Shown: positions 10,499-21,368 of the stretch, one piece after another | How the letters are laid out: every line of letters starts with the position of its first letter | How positions within the stretch are numbered: the first letter of the stretch is position 1 | NCBI GenBank assembly: GCA_020744225.1 | Contig: JAGMWG010000006.1 | Location: 1,550,001 to 1,614,000, forward strand | DNA: 64,000 nucleotides | Reading direction: 5' to 3' | Source of the DNA: Paraphoma chrysanthemicola | Taxonomy: Eukaryota; Ascomycota; Dothideomycetes; Pleosporales; Phaeosphaeriaceae | Position numbers and translations under genes: made by a program | Notes under the pieces: generated by a model | The model's database searches: none | Told to the model about the DNA's origin: nothing | What the model saw: only the letters and a program-made list of their open reading frames with translations

Positions 10499-11243
10499 TG
10501 TTCGATTTTTGGTGGGCAGTTACACCTCTTTACTCAGGGATTCAGATGCCCTGCGGGGGTGCAATGCGCTTATGAATACCTGGGTACACGTCGTATGCGC
10601 AATTCATGCTCACATCCAGCCTCCACCCACATCCGCCCCCGTTACCCGCCCCCATCTTCCGCCCCCGTTATCCGATGCCCCTTATCGTGCTGTCGATGCC
10701 AGCTCGCATACTGCATGTCGAAAGCACCGAGGGGATATGCAAGGGTAGCTCCGTTAGCGTGTTAACCCGGGATCAGGCCGGTTGTGGATGAATAATCTTC
10801 AAAATTGCCCGTTATCCTCAGCAACTGCATCTTTCCCTTGCTCGCTTGACCCGGATTCAGGTACTTACTTGGTTGTCGTACTTGTAAAACTTTCGGCGAT
10901 CCTGGATGGTGTCTCCTCGGTACTCCAGGCCCGTGGTACATTCCGCATGTGCAAGCACTTCAAGCGCGCCAAAGGCGATTGCTATGCAGAATTGTCACAA
11001 GAAGCTGCAATGGAAGAAGGACGTGGATGTTACAATTTATACGATATTAGTAGCCAAAGACTGGTGTTAAAGAACGTCTCGGTAACGTAAATTCGCATCA
11101 CATCGATAAGGTCACCTACTTTAGACTTAACATAGCCGTGACATGCCTATCGGAATTATGTGCTCGCTCTAAAACTGGACTGCAAGCACGCTTCTGAAAG
11201 TACAGACTTCTGATGTTGTCAAACTTTGTGGTGACATTTTCAT
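10499..11243. other. Intergenic with C-rich direct repeats
   Basis: This is the upstream region of the FAD monooxygenase. At 10625-10680 the unit cgcccc(c)gtta recurs within a C-rich tract. No TATA box or gene is evident. Confidence 0.35.
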
Positions 11244-11482
11244 GGCCAAATAGAGTCGGCCGTGTGCTTTTGCTATTCGACCGTAAACTCCGTCCTAAAA
11301 GACTCGCTACTCTTGATTTCGTAGGCTGGATATATTCACTTGCTGCTAAAGATTCCATCTTTCTGTTGCGTGAAGACTTTCAACAATTTATTCGTGTTAT
11401 GCTGCGCTTATAGAAAAGCGCGAAGGCCTCTAAGACTTGCTAACAGCAGACAGACGGCCAATAGCGAGAGCGTGCAGCCGGA
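11244..11482 (-). repeat. Right copy of the diverged inverted repeat
   Basis: The reverse complement of this segment aligns with 8490-8743. It shares the exact 19-base core (11266-11284), the AGAGGcCTTCGC...ATAAGCGcAGCA block (11404-11436) and a further CGGCtGC...GCTATT match near 11455-11480. It lies upstream of the monooxygenase, on the other side from the left copy, so the pair forms ~250-bp inverted arms about 2.5 kb apart. An 80-codon minus-strand frame (11116-11358) crosses it but matches no transposase I recognise. Confidence 0.6.
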
Positions 11483-11616
11483 TGTGTTTTACCATTCTCA
11501 TACCATACCTAGGTAGTCTTATGGAAAAGCCCGGGGCTTCTGAACCAAGGTCCCATATGGCTGTAGATTCCAGCTGCAATTGCTTGGCGAGCAATGAGCG
11601 TACTGCCTTATGCTAT

Positions 11617-13325
11617 TTACAGTGGATTCGACCCCTTTGGTAGCTTGATCCTGAACACCAAGACCTGCGTATCGAGATTGAAACCAGACTCGTCCTTATA
11701 GGGCAGCTGGCCGAAATTGATGTATCCTGTTGAAACGCAGTCAGTATAATATCCCTAGCTCGAAATTCTGCATCAGGACCCACCGTTCTGCGTGATGAAG
11801 TCATTGTCGGAGAATGAGATCAGGTAGTAGTCCTTGCCGTCTTCTTTTCTACCTTTGCCATCATCATCATCGGCCTCCAACAACGCAAAACTCTCCCACT
11901 TCTCGTTGAGCAAGTTCTGGTCTTGCGCGCCGCCGTTACGAATACCAAAGCGATTCAATTGTGAATTTACATTGTAGCTCAACCACGGGCAGTACTCCGC
12001 GGGCTTGATCTCTGATTTGAGAACGCCATCGCGACTAGCAATGGACCCATTGAAGCCGTCGTACTTGCCTACGATGTTTGTAGCCTTTGAGATGTCAATG
12101 ACATCGGCGTTGCGATATATAGATTCGGAGCTAGCTTGGCCGTGCCCAGCACCAGAGTCGCGAGCCAGAACCAGAAACTGGGTTTCCGAGATGTAATGTA
12201 TCTCGGATTGACCGGCTACACGGCCAGTGGACAGCACAGGAAGCTGAACTGCGTACTCGGCTTCCAACTCTACCTTCTTGTCTTTGACTCGATAGGTGAG
12301 GAAGCGACTGTTACGGCGTTTGGAGCTGGAGCTACCGCCATCTTGAATCGTTGCGCTTTGCAAGAGAGTGTAGAGGTACTTGCCGTCTGGGCTCCTCGTC
12401 AAGGCCTCGAGACCTTGATTGTTACCGCGACCTGTCGATGGATTCTCAGGCTTAATCTTGAAGTCTGGTTCATAGATGGGTGGAGAAGCGGCACTAAAGC
12501 TCTCCGTTCCGTTGCGAATAGGGATAAAAGCATCGGGTGTGCGGATCGCTTTGATCATCTTGCCCTTCTTGTCGAATTGATATACATAAGCAGCTTCGCA
12601 AAATTAGTGAATCGCAAGCGTCCTTTGAGTGTAGACACCGACCGTATTCGTCGCTAATCCAGTACGTCCCATCAACACCAAGCACCAGTCCTTCAGTATC
12701 AAGGGCAACCCGGTTCCCACCTGGACCGTCTTGACCGAACCCGTTGCCGATATCTATAGTCATCAGTGAAAAACGTGGTCAGCTACCACATTTACTCACA
12801 CTTGGCCAATGGCAGGCTCGGAAAACCATCATACTGCACAGTCCCCGTCGGATCCAATCCTGTCAAAGGCGTTCCGTCGGGGCCTGTGAGCAGCAGAGTA
12901 TCCAGATACTTTAGTTTGAAGTTCGGACTTGCGGGTTGACTGATTGTTGCAGTCACAATTTCCAGCGTGAAGCTGAACTTGTGAATTCTTGACTGCGTGT
13001 TGGAAGTACCTTTTGTGTTCCACCCTCTATCTGGTAGCCCGTAAATGATACCCTCGTAGGTGCCAGTTTTGCCTTTGCTCTTCGTCCAGCTGCACGATGT
13101 CTTATCGAGTGCAATTGCACTTCCTATACCACCCAATGTATCGCCATACTTGTCCCGGAAGTCGGCAGAGAGCTTCCCATAGCCGGCAAGCTCAGAATAG
13201 ACGTATTTCTTGCCATTGCAGGTTGTCACATTGACTGGAGTTGGATCGGCACGAGCAGTGATTGGGTTGGTGAGAACTTGCGTGATAGGAAGCAAGAAAA
13301 GGCTTGCGACCGTGGTGAGAAACAT
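11617..13325 (-). CDS. Secreted phytase-like (esterase-like) protein
   Basis: Four exons: 13325-12800, 12753-12643, 12593-11784 and 11726-11617, giving 518 aa. Junctions are LAK-Y-IGNGFG, WISDEY-A-YVYQF and FITQNG-YINFG. The ~49-bp second intron has a weak donor (GTCGGT) and AAG acceptor, so that junction is less certain. A signal peptide is present (MFLTTVASLFLLPITQVLTN). The body is the phytase-like/esterase-like beta-propeller family: GLPDRGWNTKG, GFPSLPLAKY, DTEGLVLGVDGTYWISDEY and NQGLEALTRSPDGKYLYTLLQ are its typical blades. Family members are secreted or surface proteins; hydrolysis of phytate or other phosphate esters is suggested by the name but rarely proven. The length fits. The ATG at 13325 starts the signal peptide. 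Confidence 0.85.
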
Positions 13326-14253
13326 CCTTGAGGTGAGGAGCGGACCCGTGCTTGAACAAGATAGAGCGAGAGGTCTGGATCAGCGTCTTATATTAACAAT
13401 TGCAAACTCAGCTCGTGGTCTCCGATGACGCGACCCGAGTCCCAGGAACGCAAGGCTGAGCGACTAGAGGTAACTTCGCTTATTGAAGGTCGCACGTTGT
13501 CATCTGTTTGGCTCGCGGACGTTGGGAGCCAGTGCTAAAGGTGTGAGTGCGAGCACACCAGACTGTGTCTAGACAGAGGCGTCCAACTCTGTTGCTGATC
13601 AGGAACGCGTGTTTGCACTGCCAATGCAGGGCGGCGACCTTCTTAGTCCATCCTGCCAATGATGACAGCGTACAGTGGGATGGGCTTCACACGTTGTCCG
13701 AGCAAGCAACATGAGTCGCTGATTGGGGCGTGCCCGCGGAAGCGCGATGCCAAAAGAGGAAGGACCAATTTGATACGCGCTCGGCCAATCAACACATCGT
13801 CGAATGCTCGCATGCTCAGTGTTGGCACAGTAAACTATGCCTTGATACTATTGTTGTTGGTTCGATTGGACGCTCTGTGAAAGGATAGAAAAGTGGATAC
13901 TACAGGAATACCCGCCAGATAGTAAAGGCACATGGCCTGACACGATCCGCCTTCTCAACGCTCCCTTTGATGATGCAGTCTTTGAGAGATCTCGTGGTCC
14001 TGGACACAAGTACAAAGGGAAACTGTAGTTCCCAAGGATCCTGAAGCCGTCCCTGAAGCCCATTTTGGTCACCAGAGCTCGCCACTTCACTGCACAAGTC
14101 TTGAAGCCGCCCAAGCTCTGGCACGAGAAATTTTCAGCCCTCCGCTTCACTCAGTAGACAAAGATCATCGTGCTTATCTGCTTGTCCGGCCTCATGCCCA
14201 AAATGACACCTACCAAAGCAGCTACTGCGTCTCTGTGGTCTCTTGCGCTCCTT
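13326..14253. other. Intergenic, no supported gene
   Basis: It contains the phytase-like promoter on the left and the 3' flank of the P450 gene on the right. Only frames of up to 100 codons without family resemblance are found. Confidence 0.4.
13386..13392 (-). promoter_or_regulatory. TATA box of the phytase-like gene
   Basis: TATAAGA on the minus strand, ~60 bases before the start codon at 13325. Confidence 0.4.
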
Positions 14254-15826
14254 CTAAGCTGGCGTGAGACCCACCTTGGTGCCGTTCAAACTGCACAATG
14301 TCAACGTCAAGCCCTCCTCCCATGGACCGGCGTCTCTGCTCTCAATCTTGCTGAATTCCTGGACTAATCGAACGGTCACATAACTTGCTTCAGTAAGGGC
14401 GTATTGCTGGCCAAGACAAATGCGAGGGCCGCCGTTGAAGGGAAGGTATTCCCAACCAGGTCGCAGACTTTCCCAACGCTCGGGCTTGTATTCCTCCGCA
14501 TCGGGACCGTAAATGTCACGACGGCGATGCATCGTATATGGCGAGTAACCGACCATGGTGCCCTTGGGGACGAATAGGGGGTGCTTGCCGTCTGATCCGC
14601 CACCGAGAGGCAGGACTGTGTCGCGTATGGCATAACGCGAGTTACCAGGGACTACGGGGTGGATGCGGAGGGCTAGGTTCGTGTCAGACTAGTCAAGAAA
14701 CACAAACGGATTAGATTAACCTACACTCATTCAAGCACCATTTGAGGTACTTCAGGTTGCGGAGCTCTTCATACGTCGGTGTTCGGCCTTGTAGCGATGC
14801 TACTTCTTCCCGTAACTTTGCGTATGTGTCCGGTCGCTTCGCAAGCTCGAAAAACATGTTACTCAAGAGGCTGGCCGTCGTATCGCGTCCCGCAAGCAAG
14901 ATGTTGATGAGCTCTTCTCGGATGCGCTTTCGGTCTGTTGTTTGCTTGGCGACTTCTTGAATGAAGTAGTACTTCTCGTCCTTGTTGTTGCCGGCCTGCT
15001 TTTCCTCATCAAGTTGCTTGCGGAACTGTAGAGCATCGTCGACGAACTTGTCGATGTAGGTGTGACAGATTTTGATTGCTTCTTCCGCTTTCTGGTTGTT
15101 CATCAGGCGATAAAATGGGCCGAACCGCAGACGGTGTGTGATGTCGTCCTGCGCATAGTTGAAAGCTTTGCCAAAAATGAAATCCTCGTTGTTAACATCT
15201 TCTTGGCCCACCATTCGGAGGGAATTAGTGGAGTGGTTAAAGAGAAACTCGGTGGCAGTGTCGATGGTGAGGCGGAAGAAGAGCTCCTGAAGATCGACGG
15301 TCGAGCCATCCTTTGGAATGTGTTTGAGCATCAGCTTGAAGTGCCGCTCAAAGGCTTCAATGTCGGCAACCTGATCTCTTGCAAAATTTGGTCGCAACAT
15401 GTGGCGACTGTTTGCCCAACGCTCTCCATCCGCATTGAAGATTCCGTGGCCCAGCAAGGGCGTGAAACCGGCCGTACGGTTGCCAAAACTGTAGTCCTTG
15501 AATTTCAAGCTCAAGACAGTCTTCACGTTCTCAGGCTCACAAGTTGCAATAATCGGCATGGTGATCATTCTGGAGTGGAACGTGTTGCCCAATTTCTCGA
15601 AACGCTTCTTGTTCTCTCGCAGCAAAATATGGTTTTTGCTATTCTGGGTCATCATTTGCATCACATCCAGGCCAAGAATCGGATCTTTGTTGAATCGGCC
15701 GAGGCATGGTTTGCATCCATTTTCCTTGATAATACGTTGCCGGGCGAGGTAGAGCGTTATTCTGGTGTATAGGACGTAGGAGATGAGGGCGCCCGCAGCG
15801 ACGACAATGAGCGGCGAAAGCGCCAT
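14254..15826 (-). CDS. Cytochrome P450, CYP52-like (alkane/fatty-acid hydroxylase)
   Basis: Two exons (15826-14725, 14672-14254), 506 aa. An N-terminal membrane anchor (residues ~4-25) marks an ER P450. The I-helix oxygen-binding motif is LLAGRDTTASLL. The ExxR pair is created exactly at the splice junction: exon 1 ends ...WCLNE and exon 2 starts after AACCTAG, giving NESLRIHPVVPGNSR. This supports the AG at 14673-14674 as acceptor rather than the earlier CTAG. PERW follows, and the heme loop is FNGGPRICLGQQYA with the axial Cys453. Sequence character (ENKKRFEKLGNTFHSR, FARDQVADIEAFERH, GGG-x-DG-x-HP) is that of CYP52/CYP584-type enzymes, which omega-hydroxylate alkanes and fatty acids. It could feed dicarboxylic-acid metabolism or a specialised pathway. 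Confidence 0.9.
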
Positions 15827-17344
15827 GATAGGAATGCGATGGGGAAAGTGGTTGCGAACGGTAGTGCGGGACTGATGAGGTGATATCGAGAAAAGTCTGG
15901 TGACGTCGGCGCTGTGACGGAGGATCCACTATCAACGGGATTCTGCAATGGCGCAGGAACGATTGCCACGTGAAACTGGTGGACTTTGGCTGGTAGTGGC
16001 TTTTGTCTGTCGATGCAGGTACAAACGGCGACGTGGGGTAAAGCGAGGCCCGTGTAATGCGTGTACGAGTCGTTCTTTCACCACGGTTTCTCCTTCGAGC
16101 CAATCAACGCGTGACGGCTATGGAAGTCCAAAGTCTTTCTCCGAATGCTTTCGAAATTGTACTGAAACACTGCGAAGAGGCTTCCTTGTGCTAGGTTTTA
16201 TGCCTATGCTCGGCCGGACTCGTGCCAATGCGTTTGCGGATCTTGGGCACAAGCTCGTGGGCCTTTGTGTGTCCACACCCGTCAGCAAGGTGCCGCGCCT
16301 CGTGTCCCTGTGTGCGGGGAAATCGGTGAATGGAATCCAAAAAGTTGTCCCGACTCCGTTGGCACAGGCTTGCCGATGGTCTGAGTATTAAGCAATCCAG
16401 TATCTACAGTAGCATCCCAGCGAGAAGGCCCACTATCTTATAACAGGTCTACCAGTGCTGCTTTCAGGAGACTCATCGGGGCCCGCAGCGATTTCAGATG
16501 TCAGCTCCGTGTCGGGGGAGACGCCGCTCCGAGCCATGGTTGCATCCACTTTCCGCGCTGAGGCGAGCTAAAAGTGGACTTGTCGGTGTTGCCGTTCCAT
16601 GCGCAGCCATTGCTCACAGCCGCGGCATCATCATACACGCAGCCATTGGACAGGTGTGACATTCGCGTCTGGCACCTTTTGTGGCTAAAACCTGCGCTTT
16701 GTGAGTGGATAGCTCCGACGCGTGCCCTGCATTATTACGCACCATTTGGTTGACTTGACGGACTCAGCAAGGCACCCAGATTCTCAGCACACAAGAGCAC
16801 TGTATTATTGTGTAGAAGATGGCAATGGGATTTGTAAGGTGCACTGAGCATTCTACCTGAAAGGAAAGTATATCCGACTTTGCCGAAGACACGAGCGCAA
16901 AAAGAAGACTATTTCAAAGCCCGAATTCACCGATGTCAGCAAAACCAGCCTGCACTTTTCTCCACCCACCGTCAGCGTCAGGTTGGTGCAATAATGCTGG
17001 CGCACTCTACGTCACCTCAGCTGACACTGATAGATGCAAACTGCTGATAGATTACTTCAAGAGCACTAAAAGATTATACAAAGACTATGTTGGTGAAATA
17101 AACGCTCAGTCGCGAATGCGCAACCTGTTGTCAGCAGGTCATCATGCATGCTGTCGACTCGTCCTTTTGGGCAGCGTAAACACAGGATGGCATTATGACA
17201 GCTTCCCAAGCACCGACCAGATGTTGCATTTCAGGCATTGATGCGCTTTTCCTTGCGCATGCGTAGAGAATCCCTCGTTCGCTGCAAGAAGCAAATGTTG
17301 CAGAATTTGCCATGCTGCGTAGTATCAACGAACCCTTTCCTTCC
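15827..17344. other. Intergenic, no supported gene
   Basis: 1.5 kb holding the P450 upstream region. The longest plus-strand frame (147 codons from 15948) has no family resemblance and overlaps the promoter. Nothing else is seen. Confidence 0.4.
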
Positions 17345-18210
17345 TCATTCTGAGCTGATCCACTTCCAATGATTCATGGTCGCACCCTCCAGATAGGCTT
17401 TAACCTGGCCATAGTCCTTGCACACGTGTTTTGCATCCCATCCATCACTGCCGCCGCGATCCTCGCCCCCCTCTCCCAGTGGAAAGGTCGTTGCAGCGCC
17501 CTCCAGCGCCACGTCGCCCGCGCACATGATCGCCTGCCGCATGTATTCAAAGCAGTGGTTTATATGCCATGGCATCTTGATCGGGTTGACTTGCGCGAGC
17601 GGTGACTCGGTAGTGAGCTTGAGGGTATTATATGCCTCGACAATGGTATAGAGACAGTGGAGTTGGTGCGTCACAGAGGTTGTAAAGACAGTGTGGCCTG
17701 GATAGTCGTGGATGGGGTGGGGTAGATTGTTGTATTGCGAAGGGCTCGTTACATTGACATATCCCAAGCCCTCTGAAGGGTTTGTCAGCTTAATTCAAAT
17801 TCAAGGAAGCCTGGAGACCTACCTGGTACAATGTCTAGCCACGCCCGCTGTGTCGCGTTGGTCCAGAACTCTGATGCGTTCTCTGGCGCAAAAACGGGGT
17901 CAGGCTTGAAGGTGACGATTTGCTGGGAAAAGGTTGGCGCGAACCCACTGACATCCCCAGCGAGTTCGTATTCGTATGAGTGGCTGTGAGGGGAGTGCTT
18001 CCATCTCTTCTCCGCTAGCAACCCAAAGATGACGAGGAGAAGGCCTGTGTCTACCAGCCACCGAGACGCTTTCAACTTTCGCCAGATTGTTTTCCGTCGC
18101 GCTGGCTTCATATGGCCTTCTGTATCCCAGTCTTCTACCTCGGTGTTCGAGTCGCCATCGGATTGGCTGTCAACATCGTGCAGCACGTTGTATTGCTGTT
18201 CGTCCTTCAT
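17345..18210 (-). CDS. UstYa-like (DUF3328) membrane protein
   Basis: Two exons (18210-17823, 17772-17345), 271 aa from the ATG at 18210; an in-frame ATG at 18276 would add 22 residues. The 50-bp intron (GTAGGT...CTTCAG) joins DIVP-E-GLGYVNV. After a charged cytosolic N-terminus there is one membrane segment (WLVDTGLLLVIFGLLAE, ~70-86), then a lumenal domain with the two signature motifs HQLHC (near residue 164) and HCFEYMRQAIMCAGD (near 200). These HxxHC/YxRQ motifs define the UstYa/DUF3328 family, whose members act as oxidases or cyclases in dikaritin-type RiPP and other mycotoxin pathways; many copies also lie outside clusters. I found no KR-punctuated repeat precursor nearby, so a RiPP role is not supported here. 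Confidence 0.85.
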
Positions 18211-19055
18211 TGCGGTCGTTCGACAGCGATCTGCAGGTAATTGTGGTAGTTGCTTCGTGAATAAAAGTGACGGCATGAAGGTTCGAGTGGAAGTTCATCG
18301 CGTTTTGGACGCGAAGTCGGGTCAAACATGGTCTGCGACGCCAAGTGTTGGAGATGGCTCTTGAGCCTCCAGTCCCATGCCTATGACTTCTGCTCAGGTC
18401 AGCATCGCGTGAGACATTCGCTCGTTAAATCAGGCGCCGTTCTCGTGCTGGTGACGATAGCATTAATAGCGCAGTGTTATTGTTCGGCGCGTGTATCTGG
18501 CACTATGTCTGATCTGCTACATGTGTCTGCAAAAGTTGCATCGTGCTTTCCATTGCCATGCATAGACGCTTGGCGGTTACCATATCGTGTTCATTGTGAT
18601 CATCATGCAACAGCGGGTGAATTCGATCAACTCAAGGTCGGATTAGGTGCAGGGCGGAAGAGGTTCAGATGTATGTATTGCTCGGGGGAGATCGCGTCGA
18701 AGCACAGACCAGCTCACCATCACTCCATAATCATAATAATGCTGAAAGAAAACAACGACACCGCAACTACGAAGGAGCTGCTTTGGCTTCAGGGTTCAGT
18801 CGGCTGACAAAGATTGCACACCTGTGGTGGAGGCCATGCTCACAGTTCAATTCCGCTTCCACGCCAATCCCCAGTACACCAGCGTGCCATGAAGCCAGCA
18901 CGGATTCGCCTCCTTTTCATGTCAAGGTTCATTCTACAATATCAATACGTCTCTACCTATTCTCCTATTGCTTCTGTATCATACTTGCTGAAGCCTGCTT
19001 CGTGAGAACCTGCATCGATTGGTCCGCCTTCTGCATGGGCAGGGTCTTCGAGGCA
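18211..19055. other. Intergenic
   Basis: Upstream region of the UstYa-like gene and 3' flank of the next minus-strand gene. No gene, RNA or repeat is recognised. Confidence 0.35.
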
Positions 19056-20888
19056 TCAACGTCCAGGGAAAGAGAAAGTTGCATCAGATTGGACCGTCTG
19101 ATCCATTTTTGGTATGTCCCTCGCGGTCGATATGGCATGATTTCGTGTGCGCATACGCTTCTTAGCCATCGACAGCGAGTCTCTATGTGCTAGCACAACC
19201 TCTGAGAAATCACTCGAGTGAACAAGACGCGAACGCGCAAGTACGATGGAATCGCGGTGGCCACGGAACTTGATATCAGTGTACTCGAGACTTGACGGTC
19301 TGCGAGTTGCTGTAGTGTGGCGTATTCGTCGACTTGGAGCAAATAACCGTGTAAGATGGACTTTGGTATCGGGGACCGCGTAGGCTTTCTTGGTCGGAGT
19401 ACACCCGTCAGAATCGGGCCGAATGTCTTGCAAGTCTTCCAAGTCTGACTTTAGCTCGATCTCTTCCTCCGACACTGCTTGTGATGCTGGTGCACTTGCT
19501 GGTCGTGATGGGGAACGGGAAGGACCAGCACTGGTGTGCTTGCTGTTCGGAGGACCCGGCACATGCTACTCGTCGTTGTCATCCGTAGCGTATTTACTAT
19601 ATTGTTGTCGGCCATCGTCGTCCGGAAAGACGACGATGGTGGGCTTGAATATGTTGGATGGCGCATTCCAGGTCCCAGAGCTATCTATGAGCTTGGTATT
19701 CACGCGCCGTAGGGCTCCGATGCTTGGTGTGTTGATGGCTTGAAGGGAGTGACTTGCTGATGAGCTTCGACGGTGCGTACGAATCCTATGCTCGTCCGGT
19801 ACATTGTCCCAGACCACTTCGTAGCAGCCGTTGCTTGACTCCACGATTTGCATTATAGGAGTGGCCGGATCGACATTGTCCAGGTCTTCTTTACTGTCTA
19901 CTATCCTAGACGGCGCAATAGCAATCACGTGTACGTCGGTACGCGTAGTTGCAGGATCCGCAAGCCCACTCTTGCCGGCGTATACTGAACCGGGACAGGA
20001 GTTTGCCACATTTGACGGTGGCACATGGATGCCCGTGCTAGTTCTTGGCCGGCGGACTTTCTGTGCCGCCGTTGGTGTTGCAAATGTCGGTAAGACTGGT
20101 GAGGGCTTTGCAACATCCTCGAAGTCCACAGTCTTTACACGGCGTAGCTTCTTGTTGCCTAGAGAAGTCTCGGTCAATTGACTACCCTTGCTAGGGGGTG
20201 TAGTTGTTGTACTATGTGCCTGCTCCTCGAGGCACGTTTTGAGGGGCACTTGTGGAGTGTACTGCTTTGTCTGATCTAATCCATTGCGCAGATCTTGATC
20301 AGAGATTGTGCTGAGAGCAAAACGGCCTCGCAAAGTAGATTCTGCGCTTTCCAGTCCCGAATCTTCAGTCACGCAACCGAATCCCGCTACGCGAGGTGCT
20401 GGCTCAGCGAGGAGTGGCTGCATGCTTGTGTGCCCTGTACGCCCCATGAGTTCTCGAGTCAAGGCAACAGAAGCGGTGCTTGGCTTGTGGTGACGAGACT
20501 GTAGCTCAACTTGTGGGCTGCTATGTGTGCGTTGTGCCGAAGGACGAAGAGCCCGAAGCGATGCGTGAGCGAGACTTTGAGTTTCTTTCCGTCGACAAGT
20601 ACCAGCATCGTGTGACTGTGCTTCATTTTCGCATGGCGATTGATTTCGAATCAAAGACTCGCTGTGACTTCTTCGAATGGCGTTGCTGCATAACCTGACG
20701 ATTGGGCGTCTCGCTTTGCCGAATTCTTCGTTTATGTTTACTCCCCTGTTTACGCTGGCGCTCGAGGACAATGGGTTCCGCGCTTCAGCTAATGGGGAGA
20801 AGAACACCTCGGTGTCTGAGCCAGAGTCGACGATCAAAAAGGGTGGTGTATGCGTTGTCGTGTCTACTTTCGGATGTCGACAATTCAT
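19056..20888 (-). CDS. Disordered fungal protein of unknown function (3' structure uncertain)
   Basis: The main frame from ATG 20888 (MNCRHPKVDTTTH) runs 440 codons to a stop at 19566. An upstream in-frame ATG at 21260 would add 124 poor-quality residues. The protein is Ser/Thr/Pro/Arg-rich with short acidic and basic patches and one more ordered stretch (IMQIVESSNGCYEVVWDNVPDEHR). A second frame, 19056-19560, looks coding: it has EEEIELKSDLEDLQDI and two copies of an HRDS-x-x-x-A-(R/K)-(S/K)-R-(L/M) motif (around 19256 and 19175). It opens without an ATG. I infer that the two are one gene joined by an intron with donor GTAAAT near 19600 and an acceptor around 19480-19510, but the exact acceptor is not decided. 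No function can be assigned. Confidence 0.5.
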
Positions 20889-21368
20889 GGTCGGAGCGAA
20901 ATTGGATTCGTGGCGGCTGAGGGCTTGGATAATGTGAACAGGAAGGATGGAGGTTAACGATGGGTACGAGTAGGAGTGTGTAGGGGCGCTTGTTGGTTGA
21001 ACGTGGTATGACTGCGTGTCTTCGGCCGCTGAGCATCTATGCTCCCAACAGGGAGGCGCGAGGATGTATGCGAAGGAAAGCGATACGTACAAGAGGGCAC
21101 CTGCAATCGAGGGTTGGCAGTCATCATATGGAGGAGATGTCTGTCGATACAAAGGAGGGTAGATTCGGAAAGAAGAATTCAATTGAGACGATGATTTGGA
21201 ACGGAACCTAATGGGCCAGGAGACGCGAAGTCGTGGAATATAGTGTGTCATTGACGCCATGCCGAGAATAATGCTTATGCTACCCTAAGAAAGCGCTACC
21301 ATGATGAAAACAAACGCGCTATGCAAGACGATCATATCCAAGGAAAGACTCACAAACAGTGGTAAGCT
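20889..21368. other. Intergenic
   Basis: Upstream region of the disordered-protein gene and 3' flank of the BRL1-like gene. Nothing else is seen. Confidence 0.35.

Noticed and set aside
10082..10765. 227-codon plus-strand frame antisense to the FAD monooxygenase start
   Set aside because: Overlaps the N-terminal FAD-binding exon on the other strand and has no recognisable content.
15062..15772. 236-codon plus-strand frame over the P450
   Set aside because: Antisense to P450 exon 1, whose motifs are clear; no independent evidence.
17345..18210. UstYa-like gene as marker of a dikaritin RiPP cluster
   Set aside because: No precursor with a signal peptide and KR-separated repeats was found in the surrounding ~10 kb, and no UstYb partner or tyrosinase is present.
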